Below are positions 47,070-55,248 of a stretch of DNA of 64,000 nucleotides, one piece after another. Source of the DNA: Microbacterium luteum (GTDB lineage Bacteria; Actinomycetota; Actinomycetes; Actinomycetales; Microbacteriaceae); contig NZ_CP063814.1 in the NCBI RefSeq assembly GCF_015277875.1, positions 1,550,001-1,614,000 on the forward strand, written 5' to 3'. The notes beneath the pieces are model-generated. The model made no database searches, was not told where the DNA came from, and was given only the letters and a program-made list of their open reading frames with translations. The position numbers were made by a program, and so were the translations under genes. The first letter of the stretch is position 1. Each line of letters begins with the position of its first letter.

Positions 47070-47612
47070 ATGGCCTCAGAAGGACTCCAGCCCGGCTACG
47101 AAGACGCGCCGGCATTCCCCGAAGAGGGGCCGCTCGCGTCCGGCGCTGACCTCGAGGAGGTGGCGCGGCTCGCCGTGAAGCGCGGCAACACGCGCAAGGG
47201 CACCACAGCGGAGCGCGACGCTTACACGCCGGTCAACGGGATGCTGTGGTCGAACACCACCACCGGCGCGGTGGAACGTTGGAATGGCTCCGCGTGGCAG
47301 TTCGTGATGTACCTGGTGGATTGGACGACCCTCGCAGCGACGAACGACTGGACCGCGAACACCGGTGAGGTGTCACCGCAGGTATCCCGTGACGGGTACA
47401 TGGTCTCCTACCACGGCGGCATGTACGGTGGCACGTCCAGCAGCGCCGCCGCGCAGCTTCCTGCATGGTCCTGGCCGAAGCGTGACACCCGTCTGCCGGT
47501 GATCATGTCGGACAACTCGACGATCGGGCGTTGCCGGATCTCGCCGACGGGTGGTCTGTTCTTCTCCGGTGGTGTCAGCCAGGACGCGGCGCTCACGTGG
47601 AGCGTGGTGTGA
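47070..47612 (+). CDS. Minor tail protein
   Basis: A 180-residue protein with an NGMLWSNTTTGAVERWNGSAW segment typical of phage tail tip proteins, and a beta-rich C-terminal half. Coupled to the next gene by TGATG. Confidence 0.7.
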   Translation: MASEGLQPGYEDAPAFPEEGPLASGADLEEVARLAVKRGNTRKGTTAERDAYTPVNGMLWSNTTTGAVERWNGSAWQFVMYLVDWTTLAATNDWTANTGEVSPQVSRDGYMVSYHGGMYGGTSSSAAAQLPAWSWPKRDTRLPVIMSDNSTIGRCRISPTGGLFFSGGVSQDAALTWSVV

Positions 47613-47779
47613 TGGCCGCCGAACTGCCCGGTGCTGATCAGATCCGGGAGATCCTCACCGCGGACGGGGCGCCGCCGCACATCATCCTCGACATCGGCGG
47701 CAGCGCCGACCTCGACGGTGACGGCCTGGTCCGTGCCCGGCTGGATGATGCCGGCGAGCTTGTGTTCGAGGACGCATGA
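47612..47779 (+). CDS. Small phage protein of unknown function
   Basis: A 55-residue acidic protein between tail and lysis genes, overlapping both neighbours. Not recognised. Confidence 0.6.
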   Translation: MAAELPGADQIREILTADGAPPHIILDIGGSADLDGDGLVRARLDDAGELVFEDA

Positions 47780-48594
47780 TGTACGTCTACCCGGGCGAGT
47801 TCGTTGACCTCGGCTACGGCCGCGGCTGGCTGGACCGGAAACCGGCCGCGTCGATCTTCCGCATCGACCAGCGGATCGGGCATCCAATCCAGATCACCGA
47901 GGCTGGCCGCACATGGGAACGGCAGAACGAGTGGCACCAGAAGTACCTCCGCGACGGGTATCCGATCGCCTTGTCTCCGAACACGCCGAGCGTGCACCAG
48001 GAGGGCGGCGCGGTCGACTCCGATGAGGCGCAGCGCATCCTCGCGATCATGCACGACAACGGGTGGCGGCGCACCGTCTACCGGTGGATCAACGGAGTGT
48101 GGACCCTCGTCGAGGAGTGGCACTTCGAATACTTCGAGCACCTCGACAATCACCGCCACGAAGGCACGCCCGCGGGCGGCAACGCACAACCTCTGGAGGA
48201 CGTCATGAATGCTGACCAGGAGAAGAAGCTCGACCGGGTCGTGTCCCGTGTCGACTGGCTCATGGAGCGCGTAGCCGGGTCTAACGAGTCGGGACCGTCG
48301 ATCACGGACCTGCTCCGCGCGATCGAGTCCGACACGGACCGTGTCCGCACTGTCGTGGGCGGTTCCCTCAAGGATGGCGCTGTCGTCGGGGGGAACGTGA
48401 TCAACCGGCTCCGGGCGATCAAGGCCGCGCAGGGCGACGAGCTCACGAAGGAAGACCTCCAGGAGGTCATCGCGGGGATCATCGAGTCCGCGGGTGGGGG
48501 TGGGCTCACGCAGGAGGAGATCACCGACGCGGTCGACGAAGGCTTCCGCCGCGGCATCGACAGTCTCACCATCACCGCGGTGGCGAGCGAGTGA
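47776..48594 (+). CDS. Endolysin, M15-type peptidase
   Basis: A 272-residue lysin. Residues 1-143 form a D-Ala-D-Ala carboxypeptidase/endopeptidase-like domain with SVHQEGGAVDSDE (zinc His and Asp) and VEEWHFEYF (Glu and His), which cuts peptidoglycan peptides. The last 129 residues are a helical, probably wall-targeting or oligomerising domain, with its own internal start at 48205 (GGAGGACGTC before ATG). It is followed by four membrane proteins. Confidence 0.83.
   Translation: MMYVYPGEFVDLGYGRGWLDRKPAASIFRIDQRIGHPIQITEAGRTWERQNEWHQKYLRDGYPIALSPNTPSVHQEGGAVDSDEAQRILAIMHDNGWRRTVYRWINGVWTLVEEWHFEYFEHLDNHRHEGTPAGGNAQPLEDVMNADQEKKLDRVVSRVDWLMERVAGSNESGPSITDLLRAIESDTDRVRTVVGGSLKDGAVVGGNVINRLRAIKAAQGDELTKEDLQEVIAGIIESAGGGGLTQEEITDAVDEGFRRGIDSLTITAVASE
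48205..48594 (+). CDS. Possible separate C-terminal lysin subunit (internal start)
   Basis: 129 residues starting MNADQEKKLDRVVSRVDWL, in frame inside the endolysin. The ATG is preceded by GGAGGACGTC, a strong ribosome site at the right distance. Internal starts that make a C-terminal partner are known in several phage endolysins. Experimental support is lacking here. Confidence 0.4.
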   Translation: MNADQEKKLDRVVSRVDWLMERVAGSNESGPSITDLLRAIESDTDRVRTVVGGSLKDGAVVGGNVINRLRAIKAAQGDELTKEDLQEVIAGIIESAGGGGLTQEEITDAVDEGFRRGIDSLTITAVASE

Positions 48595-49019
48595 TGGCTG
48601 TGCCGGCGATCATCCCGTCCTCGTGGCGGGACAAGCTCGCGCACGCCTACCTGCCGGAGACGTTCGCCAGCATCATCGCCGTCGGTTCTCTGGCGTTCGG
48701 GGTGACGATTGTGATCATGCCGGACTTCTACGCCGGCATCACGTCGTTCGCTCTGGCGTTCGCGTTCGTGGAGCCGCACTGGTGGGGGCTGGTGATGGTC
48801 GCTCTCAGCGTCGCAATGCTCACGCTTCTCTTCACCTCGCGTCAGGCCGTCGCGGTCCCCACGTTCCTGCTCGGCATGGTGTGGGTGCTCTGGGTAGTGC
48901 CCATCGCGGCAGTGCCCGGGTTCGCACCGTCGGCGGCGATCGCGTACTGGATGATCTCGCTGCTGACCATCACGACCGGGTTCGCGTGCACGGTCCGGAG
49001 GGAAGAGAGCAATGGGTGA
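48594..49019 (+). CDS. Holin-like membrane protein (four helices)
   Basis: A 141-residue protein with about four hydrophobic segments (IIAVGSLAFGVTIVIM, GLVMVALSVAMLTLLF, FLLGMVWVLWVVPIAAV, AYWMISLLTITTGFA). ATG 48594 overlaps the endolysin stop; GTG 48591 is also possible. Likely part of the lysis cassette. Confidence 0.7.
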   Translation: MAVPAIIPSSWRDKLAHAYLPETFASIIAVGSLAFGVTIVIMPDFYAGITSFALAFAFVEPHWWGLVMVALSVAMLTLLFTSRQAVAVPTFLLGMVWVLWVVPIAAVPGFAPSAAIAYWMISLLTITTGFACTVRREESNG

Positions 49020-49509
49020 GCACAAGCCTGTTCGGCTGACGTCGCCGACGAACGCTTGGGCTCTCGGCGCGCAGGCGATCTCGTTCCTGATCCCGCTGCT
49101 CGCGGTGGTCGGCGTGTACGACCCGGCCGCGCTCGGAGAGATCAGCCCAATCCTGTCGGACGTGTGGCAGTGGGTGCTGCTGCTGTTCGCTGCGATCGCC
49201 GCGACCGCGACGCTGCTGCTCGAGTACACGCTCGGCGACGGGCGCCGCATGGAGTACGTGCTGAGCATCGAGATGGTGGCCACCGGCATCGTCGCGCTCT
49301 GCTATCTGATCCTATACGGGGCGCTCGTCGACCAGTACGGCTTCCTCGCGAACCCGCTCACCCAGCTCATCATCGGCGGGCTCGGACTCACGGCCGCAGG
49401 CCGGGTCGGGCAGATCGCGTGGGACCGGTGGAAGTACCGCCGCGCGCGGAGTGCTCGACCGGTCCACATCGCACGGGTGGAGGCGATCGCCAACCCGAAG
49501 GAGAGCTGA
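49012..49509 (+). CDS. Membrane protein of the lysis cassette
   Basis: A 165-residue protein with about four hydrophobic segments and a basic, cytoplasmic C-terminus (WDRWKYRRARSARP). It overlaps the previous gene by 8 bp. Holin or holin-associated role inferred from position. Confidence 0.68.
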   Translation: MGEHKPVRLTSPTNAWALGAQAISFLIPLLAVVGVYDPAALGEISPILSDVWQWVLLLFAAIAATATLLLEYTLGDGRRMEYVLSIEMVATGIVALCYLILYGALVDQYGFLANPLTQLIIGGLGLTAAGRVGQIAWDRWKYRRARSARPVHIARVEAIANPKES

Positions 49510-49784
49510 TGTCGTTCGAGCAGTGGGGAGCCCTGCTCGGTGTGGCAGCAACGCTCATTGTCGCCATCACGGGACTCCTGAAGGTCATCCTCGACGCCAT
49601 CGCCCTCCGCAAGAAGAGCGCACCGGAACCAGCACCCGAGGTGGGCATCCCCGCGGCGGCCGACGACGACATCGACTTCCGCGCGTATGAGCGCCTCGAG
49701 GTCGACCGTGACTACTGGCGGGACCTCTACCTCGGCAAGCAGCAAGACAACACCGACGATCCCGGAAGGGGACCATCATCATGA
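49509..49784 (+). CDS. Small single-pass membrane protein (lysis cassette)
   Basis: A 91-residue protein with one N-terminal hydrophobic helix (GALLGVAATLIVAITGLLKVIL), then a basic turn and an acidic tail. The layout fits a class III-like holin or antiholin partner. Confidence 0.68.
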   Translation: MSFEQWGALLGVAATLIVAITGLLKVILDAIALRKKSAPEPAPEVGIPAAADDDIDFRAYERLEVDRDYWRDLYLGKQQDNTDDPGRGPSS

Positions 49785-50182
49785 AGACCATCGCAGCCTG
49801 GTTCACCGCGGAGCGGCGCCAGCTCATCCAAGCGTTCCTCGCCTCCCTCGCCCCGCTCGCGATTCTGCTCGGCTACGGCACCGAGGGCACCTGGGAGCAG
49901 CTGCTGATCATCTCCGGTGCGGGGCTCGCCGCGGCTGGGTCGCTGCTGAGCCTCGTGAACGTCCGCATCGGAGACTGGGCGACCCAGGGGTGGGCGATCG
50001 TCCGTGGCGCGGTGTACGCGCTCGGCACAACCGTGTCGCCGGCGCTCGTGCTCCTCGGTTTCTACGACGACGCGACGAACACGCAGGTTCTCACCGGGAT
50101 CTCGGTGGGGCTCACGGTCCTGTCGTCCGGGATCGCGATCTTCGCGAACGGGCAGCAGCAGAAGACCGCGCTGGCCGCGTGA
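49781..50182 (+). CDS. Holin-like protein
   Basis: A 133-residue protein with several hydrophobic helices (AFLASLAPLAILLGYG, LIISGAGLAAAGSLLSLVN, VLTGISVGLTVLSSGIAIF), typical of actinophage holins. Coupled on both sides. Confidence 0.75.
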   Translation: MKTIAAWFTAERRQLIQAFLASLAPLAILLGYGTEGTWEQLLIISGAGLAAAGSLLSLVNVRIGDWATQGWAIVRGAVYALGTTVSPALVLLGFYDDATNTQVLTGISVGLTVLSSGIAIFANGQQQKTALAA

Positions 50183-50418
50183 GGTACAGCTCGGCGTGGG
50201 TCGCCGGCGCCATGGCGCGCAGCTATGGCATGACTCCTGAACAGGCCGATGAGGTCTTCGCGGTGATCCAGCAGGAGAACCCGGCCGGCACCCCGTCGAC
50301 CTTCATCGCCCAGTTCGAAGCCGCGGCCGTGAGCGTCGGCGCCCTACCCGAGCCTGAACCCGCACCGGAACCGGAACCCGACGCGGAGCCGCCGGTGGAA
50401 GAAGGAGTGGAACCGTGA
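50179..50418 (+). CDS. Small phage protein with a Pro/Glu repeat tail
   Basis: 79 residues from GTG 50179 (GTGA overlap). The helical N-terminal half (MARSYGMTPEQADEVFAVIQQ) is followed by an EPEPAPEPEPDAEPP repeat tail. No function can be assigned. Confidence 0.62.
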   Translation: MRYSSAWVAGAMARSYGMTPEQADEVFAVIQQENPAGTPSTFIAQFEAAAVSVGALPEPEPAPEPEPDAEPPVEEGVEP

Positions 50419-50822
50419 CCGTGATCAACCTCACCGCGCTGCAACGCCTCCTCGGCGCGCCCGGGCCGGTGAAGTCGGGCCACGTCGAAGCAATGTACTG
50501 GGCGGGTGACCGGCCGTACACGAAGGTCGACGGGCAGACCATCACCTTCCCCGCCCCGGTGAGCCTGCCGATCGTCGACGGCGCACCGTCCTCACCGATC
50601 GACCTCGAGCCGTCCGGTGAGGACTGCTGTGTCCGGTGGACCATCCGCGGCGGCAACTATCAGCTACCGGTCCGCTTCACATCCATCCCCGACGAGGGGC
50701 CCGTCGACTTCGACGACCTCCCCATCGTCGACCCCACCCTGTTCGCTCCGGTGGAGCTGACCCCAACCCTGCAGCAGAGCATCGAGAGCATCGCGCGCTC
50801 GACGTCGCTGGATCGTTTCTGA
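50415..50822 (+). CDS. Phage structural protein, unknown
   Basis: 135 residues from GTG 50415. Beta-rich with YTKVDGQTITFPAPVSLP; it probably belongs to the tail fibre region just ahead of the tailspike. Not recognised. Confidence 0.65.
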   Translation: MTVINLTALQRLLGAPGPVKSGHVEAMYWAGDRPYTKVDGQTITFPAPVSLPIVDGAPSSPIDLEPSGEDCCVRWTIRGGNYQLPVRFTSIPDEGPVDFDDLPIVDPTLFAPVELTPTLQQSIESIARSTSLDRF

Positions 50823-50832
50823 GAGGACTGCA

Positions 50833-53493
50833 ATGGCCATCGACGAGGACCTCACCGCCGGTCAGGGCGGGCACACCGCGCACCACATCGCGCTCGCGCA
50901 GAAGGCGAACCAGCTGGACCAGCGCGTCGGTACCGACGCGGCGCTGAGCGCCCGCATGAAGGCCGTCGCGGAGGACACCGACTCCGACTTCGCGATTCAT
51001 CAAAGAGCCACCTTCGCTGCGATGCCAAGTGTCGACATCCGGAAGTTCCTCGCCCCCGGCGAGACTCTGCCGTCGAACGAGGAATCCGACATCGGTCCGC
51101 TCTTGCAGACGGCTGTGGACACGCTCTCGGCGCTGGCTGCGTTCGCGGGGCCTAGGACGATCACGTTCCCGGAAGGTCGGTTCAAGCTAACGACGCCAGT
51201 GATCTGGAAGACCAGTGTGGGCCTGGTCGGTGCGGGTCGTGCGAACACGGTCTTCCTCCCGGAGGGTAGTGCTCAGCTTGCCGCGATGGCGTCACTAGAC
51301 TTCACCGGCACGCTCGACGACATCGTGTTCCGCGACTTCGTAATCGACTGCAGCGCGCAGGTGTCTACGCCCACCGCCACGATCAAGGGGTTCTCCCTCC
51401 GCTATCTCCAGCGGGCGCTGTTCGAGCGCGTCACCGTCAGGGAGTCGTGGGGCACCGGGTTCGGGAACGACTTCTCGCAGGACGTGACCTACGTGGACTG
51501 CATCGCGATCGGCTGCGGTCGCGGCGGCACCTACCGCTGGGGCGCCGGGGCTGGATTCGGCATCGGGGTTGGGATGTTCCCCAACGAATCGTCCACGTTC
51601 ATCAACTGCTGGTCGCTCGACAACCACTCGTCCGGCTTCTTCTTCGAGCGCCTGGCGAACATGCTCGATCAGACTGACGGTCGCGGTTACACGATGATCG
51701 GCTGCACTGCGCGCGGCAACTTCACTGGCATCAACGATGCTGGTGTACACGGACTCCTCGTCTCGGATTGCCACCTCACAGACAACGAGATGGCTGGCTT
51801 CTGCCTGTCCGGATCTGCGGAAGCAGGTCAGCCCCGCTCCGGCGGCAAGGACGGCATCGTCGACATGTGCGTCATCACGCGCAATGGCGGCGAGCCTGGA
51901 TCGAGTGGTGTGCTGCTACGCCACGCCGGCACAGGCGGTTACACCTTCACGAACAACGAGATCACCGACAATGTCGGCTCTGGGATCGGGTCGCCGGCGT
52001 CGGCGCGACTAGGGGCGGGGTGGCGTTTCCGCGGCAACCGCATCGAACGGAACAGCGGTGCGGGCGTCGCCATCGAAGCCCAGATTTTCACACGGCCGGA
52101 GTTCGACGGCAACACCGTCCGTGAGAATGGGTACGACGAGGCCGCGACCTACCGGGGCGGTCTCGTGATAGTCGGTGATGTGATCGAACCGCGCATCGTA
52201 AACAACACGATCCAGGGGCACTTCGGGGCCGGTGTGGAGTTGCTCGGCGCGGAGTCAGTGTGCGCTTCACCGTGGATTCGTCAGAACCGGGTAACGGAAA
52301 ACTGGGGCGGGTGGCTTCTCAACGAGAAAGAGACACTCGACAGCTCCGGCATCTCCGACAACCTGACGTCGACCAGCATCGCGTCGATGACGAACCTTAC
52401 CGGGAACCCGTCGTTCGAGACTGACATCACCGGAGTGGTGGCCGACGGGAATGTGACGAACCTTCGGCGCGTGGTCGGAGACACCCCGTTCGGTGGGGCC
52501 TTCCTCCGGGCTACCACGATCAACACGAACACCGCCGGACTCCGCGTCTTCTCTCGCGCAGGGGACGCCTCGCTCGGCGGTAAGGTTTGGACGCTGTCGG
52601 CGTGGGTTCGCTGCGCGAACCCGAACGCCGTCCTCCGCACGGCCGCTCGCGCCTACGGCACAGGCGGACTCACGCGATCTTGGGGAACGACCGGGTTCCG
52701 ATGCACCACCGAGTGGCAGCGAGTGCACATCACCGTCGTGCTCCCTGCCTCTGCAAACCGTCTCGACTTCACGGTCGGCGCGGACATCCCCGGCGCTGGG
52801 ACAGACGTCGACGTGGACGGTGTGATGATCACTCCGGGCACGTCGCTCTGGCCGTATTTTGAAGGCACGCTAAGCGGGGCGGGAGAGGTGGAGCCGGAGT
52901 TCACTGTGCTTACCTCGGACGCGTTTACTGGCACCCCGGGTGCAATTAATCCGCGCACTTCTGATGCGGCGCTCGGTGGCGCGGGAGTTGCGTGGCAGTT
53001 CGGGAGCGGGCTGGCACGGTTCGCCGTGACGCCGGAGTTCGAACTCGGTCCCGGTGCAGAGCCAGCCTCTGCGGTCATCGGCCTCCCGACGGGTGTCGCC
53101 GGGGCGGCGATCCAGGTCAAGGCTGTCGCGTCACTCGCGGACGGGATCGTCGCGGACATCTACTCCAACCGGACCGCTCTGAATAGCGCAACTCATGGAA
53201 TCGGTGCACGTATCAACGCGACCGGCGGTGTGATGTCGGCACGGTTCCGGACGATCGTGGCCAGCACGGCGAGCCTGGGAGCATCCTCCTTCCCCGTCTC
53301 ACCGGGAGACGCCGTCTGGGTGGGTGTCGTGGACGCCGGGACGGGCGCTGTCGAGTTGCGGATAAACGGCGTCACGGTCGACACGATGACCTACCCCGAC
53401 GCGCTCCCGACGCAGTTCGCCGCGATCTCCTGCGGGAGTGCCACGGACACTGCATGGCGACTGGACGACGTGATCGTCTACGAGGCGGCTTGA
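50833..53493 (+). CDS. Tailspike with right-handed beta-helix (pectate-lyase-like)
   Basis: An 886-residue protein. A short N-terminal helical anchor leads to DIRKFLAPGETLPSNEES and PRTITFPEGRFKLT, the classical entry to a pectate-lyase-type beta-helix, then repeated turns (FTNNEITDNVG, FRGNRIERNSG, FDGNTVRENG, IVNNTIQGHFG) at residues about 370-480. Two C-terminal beta-sandwich lectin-like domains follow (about 530-690 and 710-886). It likely binds or cleaves a cell-surface polysaccharide of the host. Confidence 0.85.
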   Translation: MAIDEDLTAGQGGHTAHHIALAQKANQLDQRVGTDAALSARMKAVAEDTDSDFAIHQRATFAAMPSVDIRKFLAPGETLPSNEESDIGPLLQTAVDTLSALAAFAGPRTITFPEGRFKLTTPVIWKTSVGLVGAGRANTVFLPEGSAQLAAMASLDFTGTLDDIVFRDFVIDCSAQVSTPTATIKGFSLRYLQRALFERVTVRESWGTGFGNDFSQDVTYVDCIAIGCGRGGTYRWGAGAGFGIGVGMFPNESSTFINCWSLDNHSSGFFFERLANMLDQTDGRGYTMIGCTARGNFTGINDAGVHGLLVSDCHLTDNEMAGFCLSGSAEAGQPRSGGKDGIVDMCVITRNGGEPGSSGVLLRHAGTGGYTFTNNEITDNVGSGIGSPASARLGAGWRFRGNRIERNSGAGVAIEAQIFTRPEFDGNTVRENGYDEAATYRGGLVIVGDVIEPRIVNNTIQGHFGAGVELLGAESVCASPWIRQNRVTENWGGWLLNEKETLDSSGISDNLTSTSIASMTNLTGNPSFETDITGVVADGNVTNLRRVVGDTPFGGAFLRATTINTNTAGLRVFSRAGDASLGGKVWTLSAWVRCANPNAVLRTAARAYGTGGLTRSWGTTGFRCTTEWQRVHITVVLPASANRLDFTVGADIPGAGTDVDVDGVMITPGTSLWPYFEGTLSGAGEVEPEFTVLTSDAFTGTPGAINPRTSDAALGGAGVAWQFGSGLARFAVTPEFELGPGAEPASAVIGLPTGVAGAAIQVKAVASLADGIVADIYSNRTALNSATHGIGARINATGGVMSARFRTIVASTASLGASSFPVSPGDAVWVGVVDAGTGAVELRINGVTVDTMTYPDALPTQFAAISCGSATDTAWRLDDVIVYEAA

Positions 53494-53512
53494 TGGGTGG
53501 CATGCTGGGCGT

Positions 53513-53941
53513 GTGAACCTCACCGAACGTCTCGTCGCCCGCCGACGCTCAAGGATCGCGCGCGAACTTCTGCTCCTCTACGGCATCGAGTTCCCTGCAG
53601 AGGTGGAGGTCGGCGAGCAGTTCCGTATGGTCCACCGCGGCCTCGGCACGGTGATTCATCCGCGCACCAGGATCGGCGATCGAGTGCGCATCTTCCATCA
53701 GGTGACGATCGGCCGCGGCGACGGACACCTCCCGGCCGCCGATTCCAAGATGGAGTACATCGAGATCGGTGACGACGCCGTGCTTTTCCCCGGCGCAAAA
53801 GTGCTCGGCGGAGACGGCGTTACGAGGATCGGGCAGGGAACGATCGTTGCAGCCAACGCGGTCATAACGAAGTCCACCGGCGACTGGGAGGTATGGGGCG
53901 GGGTCCCTGCGCGGAAGATCGCTGACCGGCCACGCAACTGA
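53513..53941 (+). CDS. Hexapeptide-repeat acetyltransferase (serine acetyltransferase-like)
   Basis: A 142-residue left-handed beta-helix acyltransferase: HRGLGTVIHPRTRIGDRVRIFHQVTIGRGDGH holds the hexapeptide coils with the catalytic His, then VLFPGAKVLGGDG and a C-terminal GVPARKI. GTG 53513 is 6 nt after CATGCT, so it may have its own leaderless promoter. Being next to the tailspike, it may modify the host surface sugar during lysogeny (inference). Confidence 0.82.
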   Translation: MNLTERLVARRRSRIARELLLLYGIEFPAEVEVGEQFRMVHRGLGTVIHPRTRIGDRVRIFHQVTIGRGDGHLPAADSKMEYIEIGDDAVLFPGAKVLGGDGVTRIGQGTIVAANAVITKSTGDWEVWGGVPARKIADRPRN

Positions 53942-53947
53942 TTCACC

Positions 53948-53970
53948 CACCTATTGCCCACTGATAGGTG
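53948..53970. terminator. Hairpin after the acetyltransferase gene
   Basis: CACCTAT (53948-53954) pairs with ATAGGTG (53964-53970), 9-nt loop, just after the stop codon. Confidence 0.4.
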
Positions 53971-53989
53971 AACTCCGGAGACACGAGAA

Positions 53990-54022
53990 AGGCCCCCGCC
54001 CTGGGTACAAGGGCGGGGGCCT
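53990..54022. terminator. Bidirectional terminator
   Basis: AGGCCCCCGCCCT (53990-54002) pairs perfectly with AGGGCGGGGGCCT (54010-54022), 7-nt loop. It stands between the plus-strand late operon and the convergent minus-strand toxin-antitoxin genes. Confidence 0.8.
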
Positions 54023-54057
54023 CAAATTCTCACTTCGGGCTAGAAGCGGTTGGGGAT

Positions 54058-54561
54058 CTACGCGGTGGCGGCCAGCTTTCTGGGACGGCCGGAGCGAGTG
54101 TTGCGAGTCTCGAGCCAACGCGTGACAGCAGCTTTCGCCATCAGCGGGCCCTGAGCTGTCTCGATCACAGGCTCCGGGAAGGTGGAAGTCTGCGCGAACT
54201 GGCGTGCGCGCTGACGGGTGACGTGGGCCATCTCAGCGATCTCTGCATACCCAACGACCTCGGGGAAGATCGGGGTAAGCAGATCCGCTTCGAATGCATC
54301 GTGACGCTGTGTCCGCAAGGACACGACCTCTGCCTCAACTTCGGATGCTCGCAAAGCGTCAACGGTGAGACGGGATGCCTCAGTCGATGCTTCGAGAGCG
54401 GTGGGCGCGTCGATGGTGAGGAGTGCGCTACCGGATGTGAAGTCCGACGACACGCTCATGACTGCGTCGTACGCGCCGAGCTGTTCCGCAATGTCGAAGG
54501 GTGCATCTTCGTCGAACGCGGTCGTGCCAACGAACTCGACGCTGACGTGCCATGTCTGCAT
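54058..54561 (-). CDS. HTH protein, probable antitoxin partner
   Basis: A 167-residue protein. ATG 54561 has AAAGGAGA 6 nt upstream. Residues 1-80 are a ferredoxin-like beta-alpha domain (MQTWHVSVEFVGTTAF.., SGSALLTIDAPTALEAS), and 105-155 are an HTH (VGYAEIAEMAHVTRQRARQFAQTS). The gene follows the HicA-like toxin gene in a hicA-hicB order. The two-domain form would neutralise the toxin and repress the operon. It does not match canonical HicB. Confidence 0.68.
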   Translation of the reverse strand: MQTWHVSVEFVGTTAFDEDAPFDIAEQLGAYDAVMSVSSDFTSGSALLTIDAPTALEASTEASRLTVDALRASEVEAEVVSLRTQRHDAFEADLLTPIFPEVVGYAEIAEMAHVTRQRARQFAQTSTFPEPVIETAQGPLMAKAAVTRWLETRNTRSGRPRKLAATA

Positions 54562-54675
54562 GTCATTCTCCTTTCTGATGTTCTCTCTGATTTTTTCCTG
54601 ATTTTTGATGATCAGAGCGAGAGGTGCGGGGTATGGTTGGGGCAGCACACCTACCAAGTGACTGCCCCAACCGCT

Positions 54676-54876
54676 CTAGCCCCGCTCCATGTACCCGGAG
54701 CGCTTCAGCTGGCCCATCATGTTCTCCCACGAACGGCTTCCCCGAGCCGTGTTGTGGATCTGAACAAGCCGCTGAGACGGATCAGGAGGAACCGCGTACT
54801 GACCTTTTTTGGTCTTGCGGATCACCCAACCCAGCGCTTCGAGTCGCCGGAACAGGACCTTCAGGTCCTTGTTCAC
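54676..54876 (-). CDS. HicA-like toxin (mRNA interferase fold)
   Basis: A 66-residue protein from GTG 54876 with the HicA dsRBD-like layout: RRLEALGWVIRKTKKGQYAV, then VQIHNTARGSRSWENMMGQLKRSG. The catalytic His of canonical HicA (GSHH) is not in its usual place; HNTARG may take that role. It is upstream of the antitoxin-like gene with its own promoter. Confidence 0.68.
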   Translation of the reverse strand: MNKDLKVLFRRLEALGWVIRKTKKGQYAVPPDPSQRLVQIHNTARGSRSWENMMGQLKRSGYMERG

Positions 54877-54927
54877 AAGCGCCTCGCTCTCTGTTGAGTT
54901 GTCCCCGGCGGTTGCCGGTTCCCCTCT

Positions 54928-54955
54928 ATTCTACCAGAACCCTTCCCAACGGTAA
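54928..54955 (-). promoter_or_regulatory. Promoter of the toxin-antitoxin operon
   Basis: Reverse strand: TTACCG (54955-54950), 16 bp, TAGAAT (54933-54928), about 50 nt upstream of the toxin GTG. An inverted repeat CCGGC/GCCGG lies in the leader. Confidence 0.55.
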
Positions 54956-54965
54956 GAGTTTTACG

Positions 54966-55011
54966 AACGGCCCCGACGCCTCCCCTCGAAAGAGGGAGCG
55001 TCGGGGCCGTT
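54966..55011. terminator. Strong bidirectional terminator
   Basis: AACGGCCCCGACGC...GCGTCGGGGCCGTT, a nearly perfect 19-bp stem (one bulge) with tip loop CGAAAG, followed by T-rich sequence on the plus side. It isolates the toxin-antitoxin unit from the integrase fragment region. Confidence 0.8.
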
Positions 55012-55051
55012 TCAGTCTTTGGTCGGCGCTGTCGCCTGCGCTGGGTGGAAT

Positions 55052-55097
55052 GCGTGCATTCGAGCGAATAGCACGCATCGATGCCAGCCATGCGTGC
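55052..55097. repeat. Overlapping inverted repeats sharing GCACGC
   Basis: GCGTGC-ATTCG (55052-55062) pairs with CGAAT.GCACGC (55065-55076). The same GCACGCAT (55071-55078) can pair instead with ATGCGTGC (55090-55097). Two mutually exclusive hairpins or a cluster of protein sites, about 170 bp upstream of a recombinase gene. Confidence 0.5.
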
Positions 55098-55248
55098 TGA
55101 ACAGCTGGCCTGGCGGGTAGGTTCGGCGCCACGTGTCGGCGGGCGTGCTTAGGATGAATTCTCTCCCGAAGATGGGAGCGGCCCCCGCGCCGGCGGCAAC
55201 CGGGGCGAGGGCCTGACGACATCCAACGCTAGATATTGGAGGTCGCTG

